64,000 nt of DNA from Actinomycetes bacterium. GTDB lineage: Bacteria; Actinomycetota; Actinomycetes; Propionibacteriales; Propionibacteriaceae. The position numbers and the translations under genes are program-made. The notes beneath the pieces were generated by a model. It was not told where the DNA came from. It searched no databases and worked only from the letters and a program-made list of their open reading frames with translations. The stretch spans positions 62,001 to 126,000 of the forward strand of contig JAEWOI010000022.1 of NCBI GenBank assembly GCA_023460935.1, in the 5' to 3' direction. Positions 1 to 7,833 of the stretch are shown here, piece after piece (position 1 is the first letter of the stretch; each line of letters starts with the position of its first letter).

Positions 1-1577
1 AGGGCCGGGTCGGCACGGATCTCCGCCACCAGCGCGAACCCGTCCAGGCCGGGCATCATCACGTCCGAGAGCAACAGGTCAGGGCGTCGCGCCCGGGCGG
101 CCGCGAGCGCCTGCACCCCGTCCGGGGCCAGCTCCACGTCGTAGTCGCCGGCCAGGGACTGGGCGAGGTAGCGCCGCATGTCTGCGGAGTCCTCGGCCAC
201 CAGCAGCCGCGGCTTGCCCGTGCCTGCCGGCTGTCGCTCCAGCGCAGCCGGCCGGCCGGCGGCTTCCGAGGGCTCCCACGACGCGACCTCCGCCAGGAAG
301 GCCTCAGCGCCGCGCGGCGTGATCGAGCGGGCTCCCTCCAGTCGCGGCGCGGGCGGCGGCTGGTAGGGCAGGCGAACCGTGAAGGTGCTTCCCCGCCCCG
401 GCGAGGAGCTGAGGTCGACGCCGCCGCCGAGCAGCTCCGAAAGCTGCTTCACCATTGCCAGCCCGATCCCCGCCCCCTCGGAACTGCGGGCCTGGGCCCG
501 GCCGGGCAGCTGCTCGAAGCGTTCGAACACCCTGCTCTGGTCACGAACCGCGATGCCGATCCCGGTGTCGGCCACCGCCACCTCGAAGCTGTCGCCGAGA
601 TCGCGCCAGCGCAACTCGATCCGGCCGCGGGGGGTGTACTTCAGCGCGTTGGACAGCAGATTCAGCACGATCCGCTCCACCATGTCGCGGTCGAGCAGCC
701 CGGCCCGGGACAGGTCGGGGCCGGCCACGACGAAGGTGAGTCCGGCGTTCTCGATGGCGGTCCGGAAGCTCTCCCCCAGAGCGCGCAGCAGCATGGCGAC
801 GTCCAGCTCGGCCAGCGCCGGCACGACCCGCCCGGCCTCCATCCGGCTGAAGTCGAGCATCGCGTCCACCATGCGGGTGAGCCGCACCACGTTCCCCCGT
901 ACCATCTGCAGCCGCTCGCGCAGCTCGGCGGGCAGGTCCGGATGGGCGAGCACGTCCTGCAACGGCCCGCTGATCAGCGACAACGGCGTGCGGAGCTCGT
1001 GGCTGACGTTGGCCAGGAAGGCCGACTTGGCGGCGTCGAGCTTGCGCAGCGTCTCGGTGTGCTGGCGCTCCATCGCCAGGTCGCCCCAGCCGCTGACGCC
1101 GGCACCGATCAGCAGCGCGGCCAGCTCCAGGTAGTCGGCGAAGCCGGCGTCGTTGCCCCGCGGGTCCGGTGTGCCGGCGACCAGCACCAGCGAGGGGGCG
1201 TCCTGGCCGGGCTCCACCACGGGACGGGCATGCAGCTCGGCCAGCGTCGAGCCGTCCGGCAGGCGTTGCCACTGCGGCTGGTCCGAACGCACCGCAGCCA
1301 CGGCCAGGGCGTGGGCGGAGGCCGACAGCGCGGTGCCGCGCTCGACCACCGGACCGTCCGCAGCCACCGTCGGTGGGCCCTCGTAGCCGGGATCGCCCAC
1401 AGCGAGCAGCCAGATCGCAGGTGAGTCGGTGTCGTTCTGCCGCAGCACCGCGGCGCTGCGCAGGGCCACCTGGTCCGGCGACCCGGCGACCGCAACGGCG
1501 TCGGCCAGCCTGGCCAGGATTCCCAGCCGCAGCGCAGAAACCTCGCCGGTCGCCCCGGGGAACACCGAATCGCCCAC
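1..1577 (-). CDS. Hybrid sensor histidine kinase with receiver domain (C-terminus cut by window edge)
   Basis: My translation from GTG 1577 gives 525 residues that run off the window start. The first 160 residues are a weakly conserved sensor region without obvious membrane spans. A HisKA domain follows with the phospho-acceptor in VSHELRTPL (about H193), then an HATPase domain with the N-box LLSNALKYTPRG and the G1 box DTGIGIA. A receiver domain follows (LLVAEDSAD, then phospho-acceptor Asp in LLSDVMMP) and is the part cut off. The lack of a transmembrane segment suggests a cytosolic sensor. The start is chosen for AAGGAG eight bases upstream. It is divergent from csbD. The input signal is unknown. 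Confidence 0.88.
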   Translation of the reverse strand, partial: MGDSVFPGATGEVSALRLGILARLADAVAVAGSPDQVALRSAAVLRQNDTDSPAIWLLAVGDPGYEGPPTVAADGPVVERGTALSASAHALAVAAVRSDQPQWQRLPDGSTLAELHARPVVEPGQDAPSLVLVAGTPDPRGNDAGFADYLELAALLIGAGVSGWGDLAMERQHTETLRKLDAAKSAFLANVSHELRTPLSLISGPLQDVLAHPDLPAELRERLQMVRGNVVRLTRMVDAMLDFSRMEAGRVVPALAELDVAMLLRALGESFRTAIENAGLTFVVAGPDLSRAGLLDRDMVERIVLNLLSNALKYTPRGRIELRWRDLGDSFEVAVADTGIGIAVRDQSRVFERFEQLPGRAQARSSEGAGIGLAMVKQLSELLGGGVDLSSSPGRGSTFTVRLPYQPPPAPRLEGARSITPRGAEAFLAEVASWEPSEAAGRPAALERQPAGTGKPRLLVAEDSADMRRYLAQSLAGDYDVELAPDGVQALAAARARRPDLLLSDVMMPGLDGFALVAEIRADPA

Positions 1578-1602
1578 GTTTGTCGCTCCTTGGACGCGGG
1601 TA
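1578..1602 (+). promoter_or_regulatory. SigB-like promoter for the csbD gene
   Basis: GTTT at 1578-1581 and GGGTA at 1598-1602 are separated by 16 bases, matching the general-stress sigma (SigB/SigF type) pattern. The start of transcription would fall near 1608, about 30 bases before the GTG of the CsbD gene, a family first described as SigB-controlled. The assignment is by eye. Confidence 0.45.
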
Positions 1603-1639
1603 GCTAAGTAGACACATCATTACCGACTCAGGAGGAATC

Positions 1640-1813
1640 GTGGGCATCGACGACAAGGTCAAGAACGCTGCTCAGGAAGCCAAGGGCAAGCTCAAGGAAG
1701 GCGCGGGCAAGCTCACCGACGATCCGGAGCTGCAGGTCGAGGGCAAGGCCGACCAGGCCTCAGCCAACGTCAAGCAGGCTGGCGAGAACGTCAAGGACGC
1801 CTTCAAGAACTGA
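1640..1813 (+). CDS. CsbD family stress protein
   Basis: This 57-residue hydrophilic protein starts MGIDDKVKNAAQEAKGKLKE and has the lysine- and alanine-rich, helical, CsbD-like pattern with a second KADQASANVKQAGENVKDAFKN helix. CsbD proteins are abundant in general stress responses, but their biochemical role is not known. AGGAGGA lies five bases before the GTG start. It is the first gene after a SigB-like promoter and is probably co-transcribed with the membrane peptide 18 bases downstream. Confidence 0.85.
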   Translation: MGIDDKVKNAAQEAKGKLKEGAGKLTDDPELQVEGKADQASANVKQAGENVKDAFKN

Positions 1814-1831
1814 ATCGGGAGGGGAGTGATC

Positions 1832-1975
1832 ATGGCCACCATCTTGTGGATCCTCGCAGCGATCCTGGTGATCTCGGGCATTTTCGCCCTTGTCCGGGGA
1901 CAGATGATGTGGGGCATCGTCCTGATCGTCGTCGGCCTGTTGGTCGGCCCGGGCGGTGTCAGCGTCTTCACCTGA
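1832..1975 (+). CDS. Small membrane protein with GPGG motif
   Basis: A 47-residue peptide with two hydrophobic stretches (ILWILAAILVISGIFALV and MMWGIVLIVVGLLVG) split by a short RGQ turn and ending GPGGVSVFT. It is therefore probably a two-span hairpin membrane protein. Small actinobacterial membrane proteins with a C-terminal GPGG signature are common and uncharacterised. AGGGGAG precedes the ATG by about seven bases. Its position 18 bases after csbD suggests a shared stress operon. Confidence 0.75.
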   Translation: MATILWILAAILVISGIFALVRGQMMWGIVLIVVGLLVGPGGVSVFT

Positions 1976-2131
1976 CCTGAGCGCTGCTTTTCGCCCGTCG
2001 CATCCTCCCCCCCCGGTGCGGCGGGCGAACTGCGTCCACGGCGAGCGGCTTGCGCAGAATTGCTGTGGCCGTGCGGCGAGCGTCCCGCGGCGGACCGATC
2101 CTAGGGTGAGCGCACCCGGGGGGAGGTGCCG

Positions 2132-4489
2132 ATGGAGCTCGCGGACCGCGACCTGCGCCGTTGGCGATGGCCGGCGGTTCTGCTGGTTGCGCCCTACCTC
2201 GCACTGCTCGCCTGGCTGACCGCAGCGGCCCTGAGCCCTGAGTTGGTGCAGGCATCCCCTGAATGGCTGGCCTGGCTCGCCACCCCGGGGTCGGCGTGGG
2301 CGATGTCGGTGGCCGTAGCCCTCTCCGCAGCAGCCTTCGGCGCGGTGGTCGCCGGCCGGGGCCAGGGTGCCGCCCGGGTGCCGTTCCTGCTGTCCGCGTG
2401 GTGCGCAGCTTCCGCAGGCCCCTTGGCGATGGCCGCCTACCTGCCGTGCGCCGGGGACGCGCCGCCGTTCTGGACGGCGCTGACCTCCACCTTCTCCCTG
2501 CTGCTGGGCAGCTTCGACGCCCCTTTCGGCGCCGGCCAGGCCTGCTCTTACGCCGTGCCGCTCGGCCTGCAACTGGCCCGGCTGCTGGCGATCGTGGCCA
2601 CCCTCAGCGGTGCCACCTCCGTGCTGTTCGCCGTCTCCCGCGCCCAGCTCGACCGGCTCGCGGTACTGCGGGCCCGGCGGCTGACCGTCATCGTGGGTAC
2701 AGACGAGAGCTCCTGGCCGATCGTGCAGCAGCTGGCCGCGCGCCGGCGTCCCGGCCACCGCACGGTCGTGCTGCTCGGAGGTGAGCCCGGTGCGTCCGCC
2801 GACCACGCCCGGACGGTCGGGGCGCTCGTACAGCGGGTGGACGCCGGCGATCCGCTCGGGTTGCGCGAGGTGCCGTGGGCGAAGGTCGGCAGCTGCTACC
2901 TGCTGGCCGCGGACGCCGGTACCAACCGCAGCCGCGCCATGCTCCTGCGCCAGGCCTTCGCCGTGACCCCGGCGCCGGGCCGGGGGCGGGTCAGCGTGAT
3001 CGCGCGGATCGACGACCCGTGGCATGCCGAGGACTGGCGCAAGCGGTTCATCGGAGAGCCGGGGCTGCTGATGGACGCCATCGGCACCTACGAAGCCACG
3101 GCGGAGGCCCTGGTGGGCCGGCTGCTCGCTCTCGCCCCCGAACACCTGCTGGTGACCGGCGATCCACCCCTGCTCCTCGCCCTGTGCGCCGAGTTGTCCC
3201 AGCACGGCCGGGAGCTGCAGTTCCTCGACCCGGACGCCCGGCTGCCGGAACTGGTGATCGTCGACCCCGACGCGAGCGAACTGCTGGCTGACCACAGCGC
3301 ACGACAGTTGCGGTTCGCGGTGGACCCGCTGCAGGTGCGGGCAGTGGACGCCCCGGCCGGGCTGGCTGCTTTGACCGATGAACTGGTCCGGCTGGGCACG
3401 GCTGGCGGTCGCGTCGCTGTGGTGGTGGGCAGGGAGGGCAGCCGGCTGGGCACGAGGCTGGCCGTGCGGCACCCGGAACTGCCGGTGTTCGAACTGACCG
3501 GCGGCACCCGGCCGCTGGAACGGGAGTCGCCCGCCGCAGGACAGCTGCAGGCGTTCAGCCTGGCCCTGGGCGATCCGGGCGGCCGCTCGGGGGATGCGTG
3601 GGAGCGCGCAGCACGGGCGGTGCACGAGCGCTACCGCAGGCGCTTCCCCACCGCGGCCAGGGCTGTGCCCTGGGACGAACTCGACGAGTTCTACCGCGAG
3701 TCGAACCGGCGTCAGCTGCACTCGATCCTCGACGCCATCGCCGGCCTCGGCCGCAGCTGGGCACCGACGGCGCCGGAACCGTCCGCAGCGCCGGCCCGGG
3801 GCCAACAGCCGGAGAGCGCGGAGGAGGCCCAGATCCAGGCGGGGCTGGACCAGTTCGGCCTGCTGCGTGAGGAACTCGTCCGGGTGGCAGCGCTGGAGCA
3901 CGAGTCGTGGCGCTCCCACTACCTCGCCGACGGGTGGCGCGCGGCCGCGGTGCGCGACGACCAGGAGAAGCTGCACCCGGAACTGAAGCCCTGGGCCGAG
4001 CTCGGCGAACCAACCCGGACCAAGACGATGGCCGGGGTCGTGGACACCCTGTTCGCGCTGCGTGCTCTGGGCTACCGGGCGGTCCCGGCGGCCGGCGCCG
4101 GCTGGGCGACCTGGGCCCGCTGCGGCGAGGTGCGCGCGGAACGCCTCGACCAACCGGTGCGGTGGCGTGCGGGCAGCGGGCAGGAGCTGGCCGGTGGGGC
4201 CGGGGACTGGCTGGTGGACGATCCCTCGGGCGGACGGCGGACGGTAACCGACGCCAGTTTCCGGGCCGGCCACCGGCATCTCGAAGGGGACCGCTGGGAG
4301 CGCACGGGGACCGTCTCGGCCCGGCCGGCACTGCCGGGGGAGGCGGTGGCCACCCAGGAGGGTGGCGTGGTCGCCGGCGAAGGGGACTGGCTGGTGCGCG
4401 ATCCGGACGGCCACGAGTGGTTGGTTCCCGACGCCCACTTCCGGGCCGGTTACCGGCCGGCCAGCCAGGCCTGGTACTTGCCCGGGTAG
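2132..4489 (+). CDS. Membrane-anchored Rossmann-like / RyR-domain protein
   Basis: This 785-residue protein has about four or five N-terminal hydrophobic segments (roughly 13-35, 56-75, 83-104, 115-128 and 146-168). A TrkA-N-like nucleotide-binding region follows (LTVIVGTDESSWPIVQQLAA, VVLLGG). Near residues 580-655 is a RyR domain (H-x2-W, GW, KLHPELKPWAEL). The C-terminus carries two copies of a small module (GDWLVDDP...VTDASFRAGH and GDWLVRDP...VPDAHFRAGY). RyR domains in bacteria occur with nucleotide-linked signalling or conflict proteins; their ligand is unsettled. The start ATG 2132 is preferred over GTG 2126 because GGAGG lies five bases upstream. The 3' end overlaps the TIR gene by 40 bases. 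Confidence 0.8.
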   Translation: MELADRDLRRWRWPAVLLVAPYLALLAWLTAAALSPELVQASPEWLAWLATPGSAWAMSVAVALSAAAFGAVVAGRGQGAARVPFLLSAWCAASAGPLAMAAYLPCAGDAPPFWTALTSTFSLLLGSFDAPFGAGQACSYAVPLGLQLARLLAIVATLSGATSVLFAVSRAQLDRLAVLRARRLTVIVGTDESSWPIVQQLAARRRPGHRTVVLLGGEPGASADHARTVGALVQRVDAGDPLGLREVPWAKVGSCYLLAADAGTNRSRAMLLRQAFAVTPAPGRGRVSVIARIDDPWHAEDWRKRFIGEPGLLMDAIGTYEATAEALVGRLLALAPEHLLVTGDPPLLLALCAELSQHGRELQFLDPDARLPELVIVDPDASELLADHSARQLRFAVDPLQVRAVDAPAGLAALTDELVRLGTAGGRVAVVVGREGSRLGTRLAVRHPELPVFELTGGTRPLERESPAAGQLQAFSLALGDPGGRSGDAWERAARAVHERYRRRFPTAARAVPWDELDEFYRESNRRQLHSILDAIAGLGRSWAPTAPEPSAAPARGQQPESAEEAQIQAGLDQFGLLREELVRVAALEHESWRSHYLADGWRAAAVRDDQEKLHPELKPWAELGEPTRTKTMAGVVDTLFALRALGYRAVPAAGAGWATWARCGEVRAERLDQPVRWRAGSGQELAGGAGDWLVDDPSGGRRTVTDASFRAGHRHLEGDRWERTGTVSARPALPGEAVATQEGGVVAGEGDWLVRDPDGHEWLVPDAHFRAGYRPASQAWYLPG

Positions 4490-6138
4490 GCGGTCATCAG
4501 CAGGTCGGGCTCGAGCCTGGTCACCTGCGCCCACTGCCTGGCGTCGTTGACCACCCAGACCATCACCCGCACGCCGATGTCCTTCAGCTGCTGCACGTAC
4601 TCGGCGGTGGCGATCTGCCGTTCCACGGCCACCCCCCACAACCGGTCAGCCTTGAGCTCTGCTGTCGGCACGCGCTCCCCGGAGACGAAGAGCATCCGAC
4701 GCACGCTGGAGTCGGCTGCGCGCACCTGCTTCAGCCACGACCGCTCGAACGAGGTGACCACCGTGCGCTCGCTGAGCCCGAACTCGGCCGGTGCGGCGAG
4801 GAACTCCCTGCGCTGGGCCGCGGTCTGCTCGGTCTTCACCTCCAGGAACACCCACGCGCTCGGGCTGGCGGCCGCGATCGCCTCGAGGGTCGCGTCCAGC
4901 CGGGGCACGGCGTAGCTGCGCCCGTCCTGCGAGGTGGGCTTCGAGCGGCAGGTTCGCCGCAACTCGGCCCAGGTCGTCTCCGAGACGCGCAGCTCGCGGT
5001 CGCAGTCGAGGCCCTTGGTGGCCCGCTCGTCGTGGACGAGGACCGCCACACCGTCCCTGGTGAACCGCACGTCGGTCTCGACGGCGAAGCCGGCCCTCGC
5101 TGCCGCCTCCATGGCCTGCTGGGTCTCGAACTGGTGCTCCTCCAGGCCGCCGCGGTGGGCCACGATCGGCGGGGACGGCAGGTCGGGGGTCACCAGGGTC
5201 GGCGTCGGGGTGGGCGTGCCGGGCGGGGTGGTGGCCGGGGCCGAGCCGCCACCCGTGGCCGGGCCGCCGGTCGGGCGGTCGGTCGGGCCGCCGCCGGCGA
5301 CCGCCCGCGTCCACGGCTGCCAGACCAGCAGCCCGCCGGCCAGGACCAGCACCAGTGCCGCGGCCACCACCAGCACCAGCCGCCGCTGCCCCGCGCCCTC
5401 CTGGGTGGGCCCGGCCGGGCGTGGGGCTTCGGCGGCTCGCCGCCTTGCTGTTCCGGGCAGGTGCGGGGTGGCCGGAGACCTGGGCGCGCGGGCACCGCCG
5501 GCCGGGTCCGGCACCGGTTCCCCGGCCGAGGACACCGGGGCTGGCGTGCCGTTGGTCGGCTCGGGGACCTCAGGCGGCGCGAGAACTTCAGGCGGCGCGA
5601 GAACTTCAGGCGGCGCGAGGACTTCAGGCAGCGCGGGACCCTCGGGCGGGGCGGCGACGGCCGGCCGGCCCGCGGCGAACGTGTTGGCGAGGGTAGCGAG
5701 CAGCCGCTCGGTGTTGAAGCCGACCGGGTTGATCTCCACAGCCTGCCGCCGGGTGAGCGGCGCGATGTCGTCCGGGAGGGCGTCGGCAGGAGGCATCTTC
5801 GCGCCGTCGACAAGGATCGGCACCACGCGCACGTGGCGGCTGAGCGCCGCCTTCAGCTCCAGCCGGACGAAGTCGTCCGGGTTGTCCAGGCGGCGCTGGC
5901 CGTTGTCATCGGTCATGGTGAGCCACTGCGGCCCGATCAGCGCGAGCAGGACGTCACAGGCTGCGACGGCGTCGGTGATGCGCTCGACGAAGTCGTCGCC
6001 GGGCTCGATGTCGTCCACGTCCTTGAACACCGACTCGACGCCGAAGCGGGAGACGAGCACCTCGTAGAGCTGCCGGGCGGGCCAGGCGGTTTCCTGCCTC
6101 CGGTAGCTGATGAAGATCTTGGCTGTGCTCGCCGTCAT
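4450..6138 (-). CDS. TIR domain - TM - glycerophosphodiester phosphodiesterase fusion
   Basis: Residues 5-150 form a TIR domain (KIFISYRRQE, then VFKDVDDIEPGDDF). E94 in DDFVRLEL sits where NADase-type TIRs carry the catalytic Glu. A Pro-rich linker follows with three tandem PPEVLA units (about 174-192), a single membrane span (254-274) and a PT-rich stretch. A GDPD domain begins near 324: HRGG (H328, R329), ETDVRF (E354, D356), VHDE (H369, D370) and FLEVK (E433, K435). The usual PENT motif is altered to HQFET. If the span inserts with N inside, the TIR is cytosolic and the phosphodiesterase is outside. GAGGGGG precedes the ATG. Activity of either domain is not shown by sequence alone. Confidence 0.85.
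   Translation of the reverse strand: MTASTAKIFISYRRQETAWPARQLYEVLVSRFGVESVFKDVDDIEPGDDFVERITDAVAACDVLLALIGPQWLTMTDDNGQRRLDNPDDFVRLELKAALSRHVRVVPILVDGAKMPPADALPDDIAPLTRRQAVEINPVGFNTERLLATLANTFAAGRPAVAAPPEGPALPEVLAPPEVLAPPEVLAPPEVPEPTNGTPAPVSSAGEPVPDPAGGARAPRSPATPHLPGTARRRAAEAPRPAGPTQEGAGQRRLVLVVAAALVLVLAGGLLVWQPWTRAVAGGGPTDRPTGGPATGGGSAPATTPPGTPTPTPTLVTPDLPSPPIVAHRGGLEEHQFETQQAMEAAARAGFAVETDVRFTRDGVAVLVHDERATKGLDCDRELRVSETTWAELRRTCRSKPTSQDGRSYAVPRLDATLEAIAAASPSAWVFLEVKTEQTAAQRREFLAAPAEFGLSERTVVTSFERSWLKQVRAADSSVRRMLFVSGERVPTAELKADRLWGVAVERQIATAEYVQQLKDIGVRVMVWVVNDARQWAQVTRLEPDLLMTAYPGKYQAWLAGR
5571..5624 (-). repeat. Three tandem 18-bp units in the TIR-GDPD linker
   Basis: The plus-strand unit CAGGCGGCGCGAGAACTT occurs at 5571-5588 and 5589-5606, with one change at 5607-5624 and a degenerate fourth start at 5625. 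In frame it encodes repeats of a six-residue PPEVLA-like unit, so copy-number change would only alter linker length. Confidence 0.9.
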
Positions 6139-6276
6139 TCGCGGCCCCCTCGCGACCCGCTGGCTGGCGCCATGCTAAGCCGAGCCGAGGGGCGGCCACA
6201 GCGATACCCCGGGTGGCAATAATCGCCATGCCGCGGCCCCACGGCTGGTGTGCTCCGTCGGTGTCGCTGCCCTTGC

Positions 6277-6789
6277 CTACGCCTCGGCTACCGCGATCTC
6301 GACCAGGATCTCGGCCGCGAGCCGCTCCAGGTCGGCACGGATCGCGGCCAGGTCGGCGTCCGCCGGCACCCGGGTCACCACCCTGGCCTCGAACAGCCGG
6401 CCACCGGCCATCGGTGCCTCGCGGGTCTCGCTGGTCAGCTTCTCGATGCTGAGGGCGTGCCGGCTGAGCACTGCCGAGATGTCGCGCACGATCCCGGGGT
6501 GGTCGTTGCCGAGCACGGTGAGCTCGAGTTCGCGCGACGGCTCCGCCGCCTCGGCATGGCCGGGGTGCGCGGTCACCTTCAGCAGGCCGTCCAGTCCGCC
6601 GAGCGCTCGGGTCAGGTCCTCGGCGCGGTCCTCGGCCACCGAGACCACGACGATGCCGGCGAACGTGCCGGCCAGCTCGGCGAGCTCGCTGTGCTCCCAG
6701 TTGCCCCCGTGGGCGGTGACCACGTCCGCCAGCGCGGCGACCAGACCGGCGCGATCGTCGCCGACGACGGTGAGCACGAGACTTGGCAC
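6277..6789 (-). CDS. Double ACT-domain protein, GcvR-like
   Basis: The 170-residue protein has two ACT domains in tandem: residues 3-75 (LVLTVVGDDRAGLVAALADVV) and about 88-168 (ELTVLGNDHPGIVRDISAVL). This is the architecture of glycine cleavage repressor-like regulators, which sense amino acids and act through protein partners, with no DNA-binding domain of their own. The ligand is probably an amino acid. The GTG start has no ribosome site but has TAGCAT ending six bases upstream, which suggests a leaderless message. It is divergent from the LLM-type oxidoreductase. Confidence 0.8.
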   Translation of the reverse strand: MPSLVLTVVGDDRAGLVAALADVVTAHGGNWEHSELAELAGTFAGIVVVSVAEDRAEDLTRALGGLDGLLKVTAHPGHAEAAEPSRELELTVLGNDHPGIVRDISAVLSRHALSIEKLTSETREAPMAGGRLFEARVVTRVPADADLAAIRADLERLAAEILVEIAVAEA

Positions 6790-6795
6790 GCCCGC

Positions 6796-6801
6796 ATGCT
6801 A
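6796..6801 (-). promoter_or_regulatory. -10 box, leaderless ACT-domain gene
   Basis: TAGCAT on the minus strand ends six bases before the GTG at 6789, placing the transcription start at or next to the start codon. Confidence 0.45.
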
Positions 6802-6860
6802 CGCCGTCCCGCGGCCCGAAGGCATTGCCTCCCGCACCGCCGGTGAGGTGGACTGCTGCC

Positions 6861-7817
6861 ATGATCCGGATCGGCTTCCACGCCTCACACGAGCAGATCT
6901 CGCCCCGGCAGCTGCTCGCCGACGTCCAGCTCGCAGAGCAGGTGGGCTTCGACATGGCGATGTGCTCCGACCACCTGCACCCGTGGTCAGAGCGCCAGGG
7001 GCACTCCGGGTACACCTGGTCGTGGCTGGGGGCTGCGCTGGCCACCACCGGGCTGGAGTTCGGCTGCGTCTGCGCCCCCGGACAGCGGTACCACCCGGCG
7101 GTGGTGGCGCAGAAGATCGGGACGCTCGGGCAGATGTTCCCCGGCCGGTTCTGGGTCGCGCTGGGCAGCGGTGAGGCCGTGAACGAGTCCGTGACCGGTG
7201 CGGCCTGGCCCCCGAAGCACGTCCGCGTCCAGCGGCTGGAGGAGTGCGTGGAGGTGATCCGGCGGCTGCTGGACGGCCAGGAGGTCAGCCACGACGGGCT
7301 GGTCACCGTCGAGCGGGCCAGGGTGTGGGACCGCCCGGACGAGGCGCCCAAGCTGATCGCTCCGGCGGTCTCGCCGGGCTCGGCCGGACGGGTGGCGCGC
7401 TGGGCAGACGGGCTGATCACCGTCAACCAGGACCCGGCCACGTTGGCCGAGGTGGTCGGCCGGTACCGCGACGGTGGCGGCCGCGGCCGGGTGGCGCTGC
7501 AGCTGCACCTCTCCTGGGCGCCGACGCTGGCCGAGGCCGAGCAGGTCGCGTACGAGCAGTGGCGCTCCAACGTGTTCGGCGAGCCGCTGGCCTGGGACAT
7601 CGACTCGGTAGCCGGTTTCGACGCGGCGGCGGCGCACGTCGGGCTGGAGTCGGTGCACCGGGCCGTCCGGATCTCCGCCGATCCGCAGCAGCACGTGGCC
7701 TGGATCAGGGAGTACGCCGAGCTGGGCTTCGACGACATCTACCTGCACTTCGTCGGTCAGGAGCAGCGCCGGTTCCTGGAGGTGTTCGGCGAACAGGTGT
7801 TGCCCGCCTGTCGCTGA
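6861..7817 (+). CDS. LLM-class flavin-dependent oxidoreductase
   Basis: The 318-residue protein has the TIM-barrel luciferase-like monooxygenase pattern: IRIGFHASHEQISPRQLL, then FDMAMCSDHLHPW, and the flavin-proximal VALGSGEAVNE. The opening resembles the group described as probable non-F420 flavin oxidoreductases (TIGR03885). The substrate is unknown. An in-frame upstream GTG at 6783 would overlap the divergent ACT gene; ATG 6861 begins exactly where family homology begins. A purine-rich GGTGAGGTGG lies upstream. It is followed 16 bases later by the GH13 gene. Confidence 0.8.
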   Translation: MIRIGFHASHEQISPRQLLADVQLAEQVGFDMAMCSDHLHPWSERQGHSGYTWSWLGAALATTGLEFGCVCAPGQRYHPAVVAQKIGTLGQMFPGRFWVALGSGEAVNESVTGAAWPPKHVRVQRLEECVEVIRRLLDGQEVSHDGLVTVERARVWDRPDEAPKLIAPAVSPGSAGRVARWADGLITVNQDPATLAEVVGRYRDGGGRGRVALQLHLSWAPTLAEAEQVAYEQWRSNVFGEPLAWDIDSVAGFDAAAAHVGLESVHRAVRISADPQQHVAWIREYAELGFDDIYLHFVGQEQRRFLEVFGEQVLPACR

Positions 7818-7833
7818 CGGGTAACTGGCCGGG

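Noticed and set aside
1760..4639. A 959-codon minus-strand frame over the CsbD and RyR genes
   Set aside because: Low-complexity His/Gly/Arg product running through three well-supported plus-strand genes.
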